From Methanosarcina horonobensis HB-1 = JCM 15518 (GTDB lineage: Archaea > Halobacteriota > Methanosarcinia > Methanosarcinales > Methanosarcinaceae): a DNA stretch of 64,000 nt. The stretch is taken from positions 124,001 to 188,000 of the forward strand of contig NZ_CP009516.1 in NCBI RefSeq assembly GCF_000970285.1. The letters are read 5' to 3'. The translations under genes and the position numbers were made by a program. Shown here one piece after another: positions 1-9,694 of the stretch (the first letter of the stretch is position 1; each line of letters opens with the position of its first letter). Below the pieces are notes generated by a model, which worked only from the letters and a program-made list of their open reading frames with translations, was not told the origin of the DNA and ran no database searches.

Positions 1-732
1 GAAGAAGCGGTTTCAAAAGAAGCCGAGCTGCTTGTCTTTCCGGAGGTTTTCTCAACCGGCTTTTGTTATGACCTCATTGAAGAAGTTGCTGAAACTGCCT
101 CTGGTCCCACACTCGAAGCTCTCGGCGACTTTTCCAGAGAACATGGCTGCATTCTTGCAGGCTCAATGATAGAAAGAAGAGAAATAAAAGATAGGGACAC
201 AGCTAATTTAGAAAAGAATGCTCCTTCCCAGTACAACCTCGGCTTCTGCATCGATTCCGGAAAGCTGGCCGGTATCCGCCGAAAAGTACAGCTTTACGGT
301 CCCGAAAAAAAATATTTCGCATCCGGAAACAGCATAGCTCCTATCAGGCTGGAAAAACATGGGCTCTCCCTGGGACTTATAGTGTGCAATGAACTCAGGT
401 ATCCGGAAGTTGCCCGAAAACTGGCCCTTGAAGGAGCAGACTTTCTGGTCTCAGCTGCCGATATCCCGGATTTTTATATGTATCCCTGGCGTATTATGTC
501 CATTTCCCGGGCGATTGAAAATCAGCTGCCGCATATAGCCTGCAATAGAGTAGGGAGAGACAGGTATTCGACTTATCCGGGCGGCTCTTTTATCGCTGAC
601 GGATGGGGCCGGGTTCTCGCAGAAGCCGGAAAAGAGGAATGTGTCCTCATCGGGGAAATTGATATTGAAGAGGCAAAGGAAATCAGGCAAACCGGCTCTA
701 TTCTCGAAGATCGCAGACCTGATCTGTATTAA
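1..732 (+). CDS. Carbon-nitrogen hydrolase (nitrilase family), 5' truncated
   Basis: The reading frame is open from the first base, so the N-terminus lies outside the window. The nitrilase-fold catalytic triad is visible: Glu in LLVFPEVFSTGF, Lys in RRKVQLYGPEKKYF and Cys in LIVCNELRYPE. This family hydrolyses non-peptide C-N bonds (amides, nitriles, carbamoyl groups) in the cytosol. The substrate cannot be read from the fragment. About 243 residues are present out of a usual 260-280, so only some 20-40 residues are missing. It converges with gatB across a 314-base spacer. The family call is firm; the specific reaction is unknown. Confidence 0.85.
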   Translation, partial: EEAVSKEAELLVFPEVFSTGFCYDLIEEVAETASGPTLEALGDFSREHGCILAGSMIERREIKDRDTANLEKNAPSQYNLGFCIDSGKLAGIRRKVQLYGPEKKYFASGNSIAPIRLEKHGLSLGLIVCNELRYPEVARKLALEGADFLVSAADIPDFYMYPWRIMSISRAIENQLPHIACNRVGRDRYSTYPGGSFIADGWGRVLAEAGKEECVLIGEIDIEEAKEIRQTGSILEDRRPDLY

Positions 733-1046
733 GTGAAGATTGGAGCTGAGTGAAATCTAGATGTAAACTACTTCATGTCTGAAGGTTCAACAATTCACAC
801 AGGGATGTGTTTTCTGTTCTCTAATCATAGCTTCTTTATATGGCGGCAGTCAAGATCGCGCTGAGGTGCTGGATAGAAAAACTACAATTCTCTGTTCCGC
901 AATTCCTGTAAGACTCTACCTGAATAAAGCTCTGGCTCCTGTAAAGGTCAAAAAAGACTTCTCTACCTTCCAAATAAAAAAGAAAAAATCCAAAAATTCA
1001 GAAATTCGAAAAACAAAAGATAATTAAAAAAGGTAGCCCTGCCGGG
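733..1046. other. Intergenic spacer, nitrilase to gatB
   Basis: The spacer lies between converging genes. I see no gene in it. Its right edge contains the gatB terminator hairpin. Confidence 0.5.
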
Positions 1047-1051
1047 TTACC
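1025..1051 (-). terminator. Hairpin plus U-tract after gatB
   Basis: Read on the minus strand, an 8-bp stem (GGTAACCC with GGGCTACC, one G-U pair) and a short loop are followed by six T residues. The hairpin overlaps the last codons of gatB and has the form of an intrinsic terminator. Confidence 0.6.
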
Positions 1052-2534
1052 CTTTAAGTTCCTTTACAATCAGTTCACGTGCTGTTTTTGCATCTGCCGT
1101 GCCTTTTGTCTTTTTCATGACCTGTCCTACAAGGAAGTTCAGGGATTTTTCCGTTCCTCCGAGATAGTCCTGTACTGCGGCTTCGTTTTCGGCAATTGTT
1201 TCGGTAACAGCCCTGGTGACAAGGTCATCTTCGGCTTTAAAGAGGCCCTTTTCTTCTATGATCTGAGAAGGAGTCTTTTCCTCAGTTCCGTCCAGAATTG
1301 TACGGATAACTTCAACTGCAGCCCTGTCACTGATTTTACCTTCAGCAAAAAGGTTGACCAGCTCTACCATATCCGAGACCTTGAAAGAGTTCTCCACCTC
1401 AGGGTCTTTTGCATGGATGAAGCCGATTGTCCTGCCGTCATAAGAAGAAATTGCAAGGTCCCTATAGTTCAGCTCCCCGAGGAAGACATCAGCCGTCCAT
1501 GTGGCTGCGATCTTCGGATCAACTCCTTTTGCACAGACTCCTTCGTAGAAGTCAGCGAGCATGATCTTTGAGGTAAGAGCTCTTGCATGCATATCTGTGA
1601 TGCCGTACTGCTCCATAAAGCGCGCACGTTTGGCATCAGGAAGTTCGGGCAGGGTTTCTTTAATTGCAGGAATCCAGCCAGTAACGCGCATTGGCATAAG
1701 GTCAGGCTCACGGAAGTAGCGATAGTCTTCTGCCTCCTCTTTTGTCCTCATGGAAATAGTTACACCCCGTCCTTCATCGAAGTGGCGAGTTTCCTGCGTA
1801 ATTTTTCCTCCGCGGCGGATCACATTCTTCTGGCGCATTATCTCGTAGAGGAGAGCCCTTTCCACTCCTTTGTGGGAGGAGATGTTTTTGACCTCAACAC
1901 GCGTTCCCCAGTGGACCGAGACATTTGCATCGACACGCATGGCTCCTTCAAGGTTTCCGTCAAAGACATCCAGATATTCGAGGATATTCCTGAACTTGTC
2001 AAGGAACCTCCTGGCTTCCTTGGGGCTCCTCATGTCCGGCTCGGTAACGGTTTCAATCAGAGGCATGCCTGACCTGTTGTAGTCGATAAGGACACCTTTG
2101 GACTTCTCAATGCTACCTATATGCACAAGTTTTCCAGGGTCTTCTTCCATGTGAGCCCTTGTAATTCCAACCACATGTTCCCCATCTTCTCCTTCGATCA
2201 CTACCTTTCCTTTACTAACAATCGGATAGTCATACTGGGTGACCTGAAAACCTTTGGGGAGGTCAGGGTAGAAGTAGTTCTTTCTGTGGAACTGTGTCTC
2301 TTCTGCAATCTCCCCTTCCAGAGCAAGTCCCACCTTAATTGCTGCTTCCACGGCTTTTTTGTTCAGGACCGGAAGTGCTCCCGGAAGGCCAAGACAGACC
2401 GGACAGGTATGGGTATTGGGGGGTGCATTGTGGTAATCGGTAGAGCAGCCGCAGAACATCTTTGTCTTGAGTTTGTTAAGCTGGACGTGGATTTCAAGCC
2501 CAATCCTTATACCGTCAGGGTTTTCGTAGACCAT
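1047..2534 (-). CDS. gatB: Asp/Glu-tRNA amidotransferase subunit B (GatB)
   Basis: This 495-residue protein is the tRNA-binding and kinase subunit of the GatCAB amidotransferase. The complex converts misacylated Asp-tRNA(Asn), and possibly Glu-tRNA(Gln), to the amidated form in organisms lacking the direct synthetase. The N-terminus shows the family opening GLEIHVQLNKLKTKMFCGC, and a Cys cluster (FCGC...CPVC) fits the GatB zinc site. The HRKNYFYPDLPKG segment and the C-terminal YqeY-like domain (FLVGQVMKKTKG) are also typical, and the length is usual. The ATG directly follows the gatA stop codon with no gap, so translation is probably coupled. Confidence 0.97.
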   Translation of the reverse strand: MVYENPDGIRIGLEIHVQLNKLKTKMFCGCSTDYHNAPPNTHTCPVCLGLPGALPVLNKKAVEAAIKVGLALEGEIAEETQFHRKNYFYPDLPKGFQVTQYDYPIVSKGKVVIEGEDGEHVVGITRAHMEEDPGKLVHIGSIEKSKGVLIDYNRSGMPLIETVTEPDMRSPKEARRFLDKFRNILEYLDVFDGNLEGAMRVDANVSVHWGTRVEVKNISSHKGVERALLYEIMRQKNVIRRGGKITQETRHFDEGRGVTISMRTKEEAEDYRYFREPDLMPMRVTGWIPAIKETLPELPDAKRARFMEQYGITDMHARALTSKIMLADFYEGVCAKGVDPKIAATWTADVFLGELNYRDLAISSYDGRTIGFIHAKDPEVENSFKVSDMVELVNLFAEGKISDRAAVEVIRTILDGTEEKTPSQIIEEKGLFKAEDDLVTRAVTETIAENEAAVQDYLGGTEKSLNFLVGQVMKKTKGTADAKTARELIVKELKG

Positions 2535-3962
2535 TTATTCCACCTCCGGAGGTCTCTTTGTGTGATGATCGGTATTTTGCTCAAAAGTATAAGCTGCACG
2601 CAGGACAGTAGATTCGTCAAAGGGCTTGCCCATTATCTGAAGTCCTATGGGCAGTCCGTCAGTAAAGCCGCAGGGTACGGAAATTGAAGGTACGCCTGCG
2701 AGGTTAATCGGGCAGGTGTTTACGTCCGAAAGGTAAAGGGTGAGAGGATCTTCAATCTTTTCCCCTATCTTGAAAGCAGGGTTCGGCATGGTCGGAGCCA
2801 TGAGAAGATCTACTTTTGAGAGAGCCTTGTCAAAGTCCTGCTTCACAAGAGTCCTGACCTTCAGGGCTTTAAGATAGTATTTGTCGTGATAACCTGCAGA
2901 AAGGGCATAGGTTCCGAGGAGAATTCTTCTCTTGACTTCTGTACCGAAACCCTCGGCTCTGGTCTTTGAAACCATGGCATGCCAGTTCTCGGCATTTGCT
3001 CTGAATCCGTAACGTGTTCCATCGAAGCGGGCAAGGTTTGAGGACGCTTCACTCATTGCAATGATATAGTATGAAGCAAGGGCGTACTTTATGTTGGGCA
3101 TTGAGACTTCTTCCCAGGTCGCTCCGAGGCTTTCATATTTGTGTATTGCACCCCGTACTGCCTTTTCTACGTCAGGATGAATACCTTCTCCGAAAAACTC
3201 CTTCGGGACCCCTATTTTCAGGCCTTGCACATCATTAACAAGAGCTTTCTGGTACTCGGTTTTGCTGTCAATTGAAGTGGAATCTCTCCGATCATAGCCG
3301 GCTATAACATCCATCAGGACTGCGATATCTTCCACGTTGTTTGCGAGAGGTCCGACCTGCTCAAGGGAATTTGCATAAGCCACGACCCCGTACCTTGAGA
3401 CTGCCCCGTAAGTTGGCTTAAGCCCCACAACACCACAGAAAGCTGCAGGACAGCGCACAGACCCGCCCGTATCGGATCCAAGGGCAAAAGGAGCTTCTCC
3501 GGCTGCAACAACTGCTGCACTTCCTCCGGATGATCCTCCAGGTACTCTTTCGAGGTCCCAGGGGTTTGCAGTCGGCCCGAAATAACTTGTTTCCGTAGAA
3601 GATCCCATGGCAAATTCGTCCATATTGGTTTTTCCAAGGATCACGGCTCCGGCAGCAAGAAGTTTTTCAATTACATGGGCATTGAAAGGAGGAACATAGC
3701 CTTCAAGAATTTTCGAGCCGCAGCTGTTTGGCAGCCCGACGACGGAGATGTTGTCCTTTATCGCGATAGGTACGCCTGCAAGGGGTCCCTCGTGCCCTTC
3801 GGCATCGATTTTTTTTGCCTGCTCAAGGGCTTTATCGGAAACCGTTACATAACCGTTGGTTTTGCTCTTTCCGATAACTTCAAGGTATCTGGCTGTTACT
3901 TCTTCGGCTGAGCTTTCTTTGATTTTCTCTTTAACCTGTGCAACACTCATCCATTTTGCCAT
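2535..3962 (-). CDS. gatA: Asp/Glu-tRNA amidotransferase subunit A (GatA)
   Basis: This is the amidase subunit, which frees ammonia from glutamine or asparagine and channels it to GatB. Amidase-signature residues are all present: Lys in PIAIKDNI, the glycine/serine loop [11 protein letters not shown] and the nucleophile region [12 protein letters not shown] chose the ATG at 3962 rather than the TTG one codon upstream, because a GAGGAG motif lies about eight bases before it. The product is about 475 residues, normal for GatA. It is the middle gene of the gatC-gatA-gatB operon, 12 bases after gatC. Confidence 0.97.
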   Translation of the reverse strand: MAKWMSVAQVKEKIKESSAEEVTARYLEVIGKSKTNGYVTVSDKALEQAKKIDAEGHEGPLAGVPIAIKDNISVVGLPNSCGSKILEGYVPPFNAHVIEKLLAAGAVILGKTNMDEFAMGSSTETSYFGPTANPWDLERVPGGSSGGSAAVVAAGEAPFALGSDTGGSVRCPAAFCGVVGLKPTYGAVSRYGVVAYANSLEQVGPLANNVEDIAVLMDVIAGYDRRDSTSIDSKTEYQKALVNDVQGLKIGVPKEFFGEGIHPDVEKAVRGAIHKYESLGATWEEVSMPNIKYALASYYIIAMSEASSNLARFDGTRYGFRANAENWHAMVSKTRAEGFGTEVKRRILLGTYALSAGYHDKYYLKALKVRTLVKQDFDKALSKVDLLMAPTMPNPAFKIGEKIEDPLTLYLSDVNTCPINLAGVPSISVPCGFTDGLPIGLQIMGKPFDESTVLRAAYTFEQNTDHHTKRPPEVE

Positions 3963-3974
3963 CAAAACATCTCC

Positions 3975-4256
3975 TCAGCCGATTTTCGGGACCCTGAAAG
4001 CCCCGTCCTGCTTGTGCTCGGTGTTTGCAAGAACAACTTCCTGCGGGAGGCATTCTTCCGCCACATCTTCCCTGAATACATTATAGACCTCAGCAACGTG
4101 GTATGTAGGAGCAACATCTTCAGTAGGCAGTTCATCAAGCTGCCCGAAGTACTCCAGAACTGAGTTAAGTTTTTCCATATACTCGACTGTTTCCTGCTCA
4201 TTTATCTCAATACGGGCAAGCCAGCCGATGTGTTCTACATCTTCTTTTGTGATCAT
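3975..4256 (-). CDS. gatC: Asp/Glu-tRNA amidotransferase subunit C (GatC)
   Basis: This 93-residue protein is the small GatC subunit that wraps GatA and GatB and stabilises the complex. It has the family pattern: helical N-terminus with ARIEINEQE, then YMEKLNSVLEYFGQLDELPTEDV, and a C-terminal segment with AFRVPKIG. It is the first gene of the operon. An AT-rich TATA-like stretch near 4344-4352 could supply the promoter. Confidence 0.95.
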   Translation of the reverse strand: MITKEDVEHIGWLARIEINEQETVEYMEKLNSVLEYFGQLDELPTEDVAPTYHVAEVYNVFREDVAEECLPQEVVLANTEHKQDGAFRVPKIG

Positions 4257-4681
4257 GAAAATTCCTCAAAAACAGAATGATTCTGAATAGAATGCCGTTG
4301 GTAATGCATGTTGGTAATGCATAATAGAAACAGTTTATGAAATAAATATATATTCTTCCTATTCTCAAAGATCAGGATAAGCCGAAAGAGTTTTCAACAC
4401 TATTTAACGCAATATTTTCTTGAATATGAATGCATTATTGAAGTTTTTTAACAAATGCGAGGAGAATATATCTTTTCAATAACTTCCAAGCCCTGATATC
4501 CTTCTGGCAGAATTTTATTTTACGTTTTTCCCTGTCCGTTTTTATAACTGTATCCTGGTCACGGATAATCGGTATTTTTTAGGAACGAGATGTATAAATA
4601 ATCATTAATTTATATTCTAATTGTTTTATATTAATTTATTAATGAAACGGGGAAGGGTCAGATCAGAAGCGGGGTGGTAAA
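4257..4681. other. Divergent spacer, gatC / OsmC-like gene
   Basis: This AT-rich spacer separates two divergent genes. Likely promoter elements are a TATA-like run at 4344-4352 (minus strand) and AT-rich runs near 4600-4640 (plus strand). I see no gene in it. Confidence 0.4.
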
Positions 4682-5230
4682 TTGATAGTAAATAGAGTAG
4701 AGGTAGATCAATTCAATGAAACTCTTCAAAAAGCAAGAGATGATTCTTCAAAAACTAAAAAGGTAATTGAGTTTGAAGGAAATTGGGAAATTGGCAAGAT
4801 GGGACCTCAATTTTCAGCAAATATAAATATCGAAAGCGGTGGAGAGTTCTTGATTCAATCTGATGAGCCCATGTCTTTAGGAGGTGGAGGAACTGCTCCC
4901 AATCCCGTGCAATATGCCCTTTATGGAATAGCAGCCTGTTTTGCAGCTACTTTCGCCAAATGGACTGCAATGGAGGGTATAGTGCTCAACCAGTTTAAGA
5001 TAAAGGTCAGGGCTGACATGAATTTAGGCGTAAGTTTTGGAATTTATCAGGAACCTGCAGCCCCTATTTATGAACGTATTAAGTTCGATATTATAGTCGA
5101 TTCGGAAATGAGCCCGGAAGAAATCGAAAAGTTTAAAGAGATCACGAAACAGCGTTGCCCATGCTATTATTGTTTGACAACGTCAATCATTCCAGAAATC
5201 ATATTTACAAGGGTTGATCGGGAACTTTAA
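4682..5230 (+). CDS. OsmC/Ohr-family protein
   Basis: This 182-residue protein resembles the OsmC/Ohr peroxidase superfamily. The central helix has the hallmark PNPVQYALYGIAACFAATF with a Cys at the position of the peroxidatic residue. A second Cys group, QRCPCYYCLTTS, lies where the resolving Cys (H/R-CPV) is found. Family members use this Cys pair to reduce organic hydroperoxides, but many OsmC-like proteins have other or unknown roles. The start is TTG, preceded by a GGGGTGGT sequence. It is monocistronic. The fold call is good; peroxidase activity is inferred. Confidence 0.8.
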   Translation: MIVNRVEVDQFNETLQKARDDSSKTKKVIEFEGNWEIGKMGPQFSANINIESGGEFLIQSDEPMSLGGGGTAPNPVQYALYGIAACFAATFAKWTAMEGIVLNQFKIKVRADMNLGVSFGIYQEPAAPIYERIKFDIIVDSEMSPEEIEKFKEITKQRCPCYYCLTTSIIPEIIFTRVDREL

Positions 5231-5572
5231 TCCAGGGGGTTATTATATTTTTCTTGTAGTTGCGATGTAATCGCAACAGCCCGCTGTCCTTTTCATCCAC
5301 TTCGCTCGTTAAAGAGGACTATTTTATGGGTACAAACTTCCATCTTCTGCCTAAAAAAAATCAGAAAGATGAGCAAGCCAAAGATATAAAGCTGCTTGCT
5401 CAGTGAATGACTTTTGAATTTTTATGCTTTCTGTCTCATGTGCAGTGCGTACATCTGTACCACCCGAATTGCGCCTCGGAAGTACGCAGTCCTTTTCGCT
5501 TCGCTCAAGAGGACTAATTTAAGTTATAGAATGAATCTGAGCTCAAGAGGAATATTCTTACATTTTTGAATT
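5231..5572. repeat. Spacer with a duplicated gene end and repeated hairpins
   Basis: A ~50-base segment at 5412-5461 nearly repeats 5563-5612, which is the 3' end of the next gene (only a few mismatches over GTCTCATGTGCAGTGCGTAC). A second motif, TCCTTTTC...CTTCGCTC...GAGGACTA, occurs near 5287-5324 and again near 5490-5518. It can fold through TCCT/AGGA arms. The spacer looks like decayed partial tandem duplication, not a gene. Confidence 0.55.
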
Positions 5573-6736
5573 TTATGCTTTTTGTCTCATGTGCAGTGCG
5601 TACATCTGTACCTTTTTCATCTTGGCCAGGTTGAGGACTCTTTCCAGTTCGTCGTCCGTAAGTTGTCGGGCTTCGATGTAACCGTTGTCTACAGCTTCGT
5701 TGAAGATTTCATAGCCTATGGCTGAACGGGCAAGAACTGTGGTGTAGCCTTTGGGGCTGCCAACTCCTCCAAAGGAGATGTCTGAGTTTTCGGCGGTCAG
5801 GTCTGTGCAGAAACGGCAGGAGGAGCTTCTATATTCGTCAAAGTCACTGAGTTCGAAGACGTGTTCTTTTCCGTCTTTCAGGGTAACTTCGAATTTTCCT
5901 TTTCGGATTTTCATGGCATCTACATTATCTAATGTGATACCGTAGCTTTCCAGCACTGCTTTGATTCCTTCATAGGAAAAAGTGTCCATACAGAAGAGCC
6001 CCAGTTTGAGAACTTTTGCTCTCATGAAGAGGTGCAGAAAACCGTAAGAACTTCTTTGCATTTTTGTTACGGCATCGATATTGCAACTTGTCCCTACAAA
6101 TGCAACGCTGTTCATTCCCTGTTTGACTGCACTCATAAGGGCTTCGAGTGTCATTGAGTGAGAGTAAATACTGCCGCTACTCTTCAGGATTTCCTCCCTG
6201 GTTCTTGCAACTATGGGTATTGGTTTCCAGGGTTCTTCTTCTGAACGGATTGTAACCACAGCGCAGTCAATAAGTCCCTCATCCAGAGCATAGAGAAGAA
6301 GAGAAGTCACAACTCCTCCGTCCTGGCCCTGTATTTCCGGTATGGCAGATTTTGCAGCATAGGCATATCTGAAGCTACCTATCAGTCCTTCTTCTGTGGT
6401 GATGGTTCTTGGGCACTGGTAGTAACAGACTCCGCAGGCTTTACAGGGGCCTACCAATTCAGGTTTTCCATCTTTGATGGTTATGTATTCGCAACTTGCT
6501 GCACAGGCTCCGCAAAGAGTGCAGATGCCCGGCTTTATGATATCACGCTTTAGTTTTCCAAAAGAAATCTTCTCTTTTTCGCTCAGGCTGCGCTTGAGCC
6601 GAATAACGCTTTTTTCAAGTGTATCGAACTTGTGCTTGCATTCAGTACTGCAGAAATAGTAATGTTTTCCCCCGTAATCCGAAAAGTATTCAGTATTGTC
6701 AGATATAATTTTCTTGCAAATAGGATCTAGTGGCAT
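5573..6736 (-). CDS. YHS / 2[4Fe-4S] / FrhB-like F420 oxidoreductase subunit
   Basis: Three modules are visible. An N-terminal YHS-type metal-binding segment has DPICKK and HYYFCSTECKHKF. A two-cluster ferredoxin segment follows, with CTLCGACAASC and CKACGVCYYQCP. The rest matches the FrhB/FdhB family: QDGGVVTSLLLYAL, FVGTSCNIDAV, LGLFCMDTFSYEG, SCRFCTDLTAENSDISFGG. FrhB-type subunits bind FAD and exchange electrons with coenzyme F420, so this is probably a cytosolic F420-linked iron-sulfur flavoprotein. The partner is unknown. I place the start at ATG 6736, with CGGAGGAC about six bases upstream, rather than at the ATG 24 bases further out. It stands alone. Confidence 0.82.
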   Translation of the reverse strand: MPLDPICKKIISDNTEYFSDYGGKHYYFCSTECKHKFDTLEKSVIRLKRSLSEKEKISFGKLKRDIIKPGICTLCGACAASCEYITIKDGKPELVGPCKACGVCYYQCPRTITTEEGLIGSFRYAYAAKSAIPEIQGQDGGVVTSLLLYALDEGLIDCAVVTIRSEEEPWKPIPIVARTREEILKSSGSIYSHSMTLEALMSAVKQGMNSVAFVGTSCNIDAVTKMQRSSYGFLHLFMRAKVLKLGLFCMDTFSYEGIKAVLESYGITLDNVDAMKIRKGKFEVTLKDGKEHVFELSDFDEYRSSSCRFCTDLTAENSDISFGGVGSPKGYTTVLARSAIGYEIFNEAVDNGYIEARQLTDDELERVLNLAKMKKVQMYALHMRQKA

Positions 6737-7510
6737 TAAAGTCCTCCGATGATCATTCATCCCAAATTTCAGGACATTTCATATGCGCAATTCCTGAGAA
6801 AAATCTATATTGGTTCATCAACCTATAATTATTATATTTTATAAGTATATATTAATCATCGCATATTATTATAATTATGCTCTTTATAATTTATGTTCTT
6901 TATAATTACGTACTATAATTTATTCTTATGGGGCGAATAATTTCAGGTTTGATCGAAAATATGAATCGGAGTAGAAATATCTGTTACAAAAATTATGCTG
7001 AAGGATGAACGGAGAAAATGAGTTAAAGATGGCTATCGCAATAACAGTGAGTAATATAATTGTGGGTTACGATAAGTAAACATAGAATAGTTTTTAGATG
7101 GTAAAAACAGATGTGAACACAATAATCAGGATAGATAGACACAGTACGTAAAGATTTATGACCACTGGTAAGCCGTGAATAAATCAACTATAACAATTAG
7201 TGAAAATGAACTGACAATTTGATGCATTTTAGCAAAGGTTATTATAGGCTTTGATTAATACCTTCTTCAAACTTCAGATAAATTGTGTTCTTGTCACGTA
7301 TGTTTATTGAGTCCTGGAGATAGATCTTCCAAATAGTCCGATATTCAAAATCCGGTTTTTAATTGTTATCATCTCTAAAATGAACTTCATACTTATATTC
7401 TATAACATAAACTCAATTAATTCTGTGTCTGCAGATTCAATCGTATAAGATATTAATTCGATCTAATCTATGTATGTAATCTATGTATAGATCCTCAGGA
7501 AGGGACAAAA
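6737..7510. other. Long AT-rich divergent spacer
   Basis: This 770-base region lies between divergent genes. It has repeated TTATAATT-type motifs around 6825-6935 and a duplicated ATCTATGTAT near 7466-7490. Several TATA-like sites are present. The SD for the downstream gene is AGGAAGGGA just before 7511. I found no convincing ORF. Confidence 0.4.
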
Positions 7511-8944
7511 ATGGCTCTGAAACCCAGAATTGCAGAATCTCCTCAGGTTCGTTTGATTGACCTCAAGTCAAAACCGTTCTTTATTGTAGCTTCAGTAGAA
7601 GTAGGTAATACCACAACCAAAAGTATCCTTACAGCCACAAATATGGATACTGGCAGGACGCACATCATAAACAAGGTTGTGCGCATGACAAGGGACGTCC
7701 GTCCTCCAAAACCCGGAGAAGTCGTGTTCGGAAAGACACTTACGGGTGTGGAACTGACACGCGAGTCCGTTGCAGAACTGGTTAAAAGCACACTTACCGA
7801 ATCCATGGAGAAAGCCAGCCTGGATATCAAAACCGACCTGAATTTCGTGGTACGTTCCACAGGTGTAGTTGCAGGCTTTGATTCCCCTGAAGAAGTCGGC
7901 GAATTTATCAAAGCCTTGGCAGACGGATGTCTGATGGCAGGAGTCCCTCCTAAAAATATGACCCCTCCAATGTCTATCTCCAACATTTCTAAAAAACTCC
8001 AGAAATACAGCAAACTGGAAAAGGTGATTTTTGATGGGGCTGTAGCTGGCGTTGTGCCTCCGATCGGCTCTACAGGTGTTGAAATTGTTGCAAACGAAAT
8101 GGAGGGAGAGCTTGCAACAGCAGGAATAAAGGAAGCGGCTAAACTGACGGATGTTGATTTCAGGAATCCCTGCATTTCAATTGATTTCGGGACTACCCTT
8201 GACGGCAGGATCACAAGCCCAGACCAACCATATGCAAAAACAATTGGAAACTTCTGCGGATACGCAGGTGCAATTCCTGACGCTATTATTAGGGGCTCGA
8301 AGATTGTTGATTCGAAAGTAGGAACTGCTCTGGAAGTTTTTGAAAAACAGAAACCGCCTTCTTTCATCACTCTGAAGATGAAAGCTAAAGCCATAGAAGA
8401 TTATTCAAGGCGCATTCATGAGCTCATTATCATTGAAAAAGTCCCTGGAGACCGAAAGAGATACGGGAGCGTTCCTGTCAGGCCGGATGCGGCTGAAGAG
8501 ATAGGTGTAACACTTATAGGCTGCGATGTGGGAGAGAACGGCTCAAATATGGGAAAACTGAGTGCAATAGGCATGGAGATTTGCAAAAGCCATGGATTAC
8601 CTATTGTTTATGCTGTGATTGATGAGGTAATGGCAGGAGTGGTTTGCAGGCTTATAGAGGTTGCAAAGAAAGAAGGTCTCATTTTTGAAGACAGCACTTT
8701 CGGAATCACAGGCAGAGCAGGAATTACCGGGAACAAACCTAAGCTGATTTTGAGCTGCCTGGAGAAAATGAATCTTGCCCCTAAAATCGATGAGAGAGTG
8801 GTCTTTGTAGACGATGGGCTTGCCAGAGGTGCAGCTGTTATGGCCCGTTGTATGAACTCTTTGGGTTCACCGCAAAATCCGCTTGGCGGCAGGCACGGTG
8901 GAAAATGTATTCTTGCACAGCGGATGAAAATGCAGGAAAAATGA
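7511..8944 (+). CDS. Methanogenesis marker protein 14
   Basis: This 477-residue protein matches methanogenesis marker 14, a family found nearly universally in methanogens. It looks like an ASKHA-type ATPase domain: VASVEVGNTTTKSILTAT resembles a phosphate-1 motif, CISIDFGTTLDGRI a second acidic/glycine strand, and FVDDGLARGAAVMA a C-terminal adenosine-type motif. These resemble reactivase-like proteins such as RamA or the BcrAD activator. A role in maintaining a corrinoid or coenzyme-M system is plausible but not shown. It has a good SD (AGGAAGGGA) and is monocistronic with its own terminator. Confidence 0.88.
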   Translation: MALKPRIAESPQVRLIDLKSKPFFIVASVEVGNTTTKSILTATNMDTGRTHIINKVVRMTRDVRPPKPGEVVFGKTLTGVELTRESVAELVKSTLTESMEKASLDIKTDLNFVVRSTGVVAGFDSPEEVGEFIKALADGCLMAGVPPKNMTPPMSISNISKKLQKYSKLEKVIFDGAVAGVVPPIGSTGVEIVANEMEGELATAGIKEAAKLTDVDFRNPCISIDFGTTLDGRITSPDQPYAKTIGNFCGYAGAIPDAIIRGSKIVDSKVGTALEVFEKQKPPSFITLKMKAKAIEDYSRRIHELIIIEKVPGDRKRYGSVPVRPDAAEEIGVTLIGCDVGENGSNMGKLSAIGMEICKSHGLPIVYAVIDEVMAGVVCRLIEVAKKEGLIFEDSTFGITGRAGITGNKPKLILSCLEKMNLAPKIDERVVFVDDGLARGAAVMARCMNSLGSPQNPLGGRHGGKCILAQRMKMQEK

Positions 8945-8956
8945 AGGTAGAAATGG

Positions 8957-8986
8957 ATGGTAGTCTGTAATAAACTACCATTTTTC
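8957..8986 (+). terminator. Terminator of the marker 14 gene
   Basis: An 8-bp perfect stem, ATGGTAGT with ACTACCAT, encloses a 9-base loop and runs straight into TTTTTC. It lies 12 bases after the stop codon. Confidence 0.7.
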
Positions 8987-9007
8987 TATAATAAAGAAAG
9001 AGTGTTA

Positions 9008-9049
9008 AAATAAAGGTATTGAAATAAAGGTATTGAAATAAAGGTATTG
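9008..9049. repeat. Three perfect 14-bp tandem repeats
   Basis: The unit AAATAAAGGTATTG occurs three times without mismatch at 9008-9021, 9022-9035 and 9036-9049, in the spacer between two converging genes. Confidence 0.9.
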
Positions 9050-9091
9050 GAAACTTGAGAAAAAAGTTGTGTAAAGTAAAGGCAGGATAAA

Positions 9092-9418
9092 TTAGCCTCC
9101 TGCCCCTCCTCCTCCGGCTTTTCCAAGGTCGAAAGCCTGCATTGTTTCTCTTTCTTTCCTGAACCTTTCTTCCAGTTCTTCGGCAGTAAATTCTCTTTCT
9201 TCTTTCTTTTCCGTGGGTTTGAGATCTGTATATTCCAGAGTTTCTTCTTTATACCAGAGATCTGTACTCTCGAGCAGGGCCCAGACTTTTCCCTGTTCAT
9301 CCTTTTTGATCTCGGTCACACGACTTACAGTATCGCTATTTACGTATTTGACAGCATCTCCCACTTTGATAGTCTTCTTGTTCCGCCCTATCGCTGTGAT
9401 TTCCTCAGCATCAGCCAT
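9092..9418 (-). CDS. DUF2098-like small archaeal protein
   Basis: This protein of about 108 residues has a small beta-rich core (KTIKVGDAVKYVNSDTVSRV, WALLESTDLWYKEETLEY) typical of the uncharacterised archaeal DUF2098 family, an SH3-like fold. A charged helix and a Gly-rich end (GKAGGGGAGG) follow. I choose the start MADAEE at 9418 because GAGGTGA sits four bases upstream; the open frame extends 18 codons further without such a signal. The function is unknown. It converges with the marker 14 gene. Confidence 0.72.
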   Translation of the reverse strand: MADAEEITAIGRNKKTIKVGDAVKYVNSDTVSRVTEIKKDEQGKVWALLESTDLWYKEETLEYTDLKPTEKKEEREFTAEELEERFRKERETMQAFDLGKAGGGGAGG

Positions 9419-9694
9419 GCTTTCACCTCGAGGGCTTCCAGGACGCTGGCATTTTAGGCCCTGCAAGTCCACTCCTTCTTTAATAACTGCTTATAGGTTA
9501 TTCAGGCCCTTTAATAAAGTTTGTGTGGTTTTACCTTTAAAGTCTCTAAAAAGTCCTGATAGACTTAATATGGATTTTAGACTCAATAGAGACTTCACTG
9601 TTTAAGAAATAGAAAGAAAGTTTAAAGTTTATTATTTTCTCAGTAACTGACTGCTTTTTTGTCATCAGTCACTTCTTTTTTTTTAACTACATTT

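Noticed and set aside
1587-2687. Plus-strand ORFs opposite gatB
   Set aside because: The true coding strand is shown by GatB motifs; these frames lack any family.
7543-8394. Long minus-strand ORF opposite the marker 14 gene
   Set aside because: It is exactly antisense to a well-recognised gene, Ser/Pro/Thr-rich without family features, and has no start signal.
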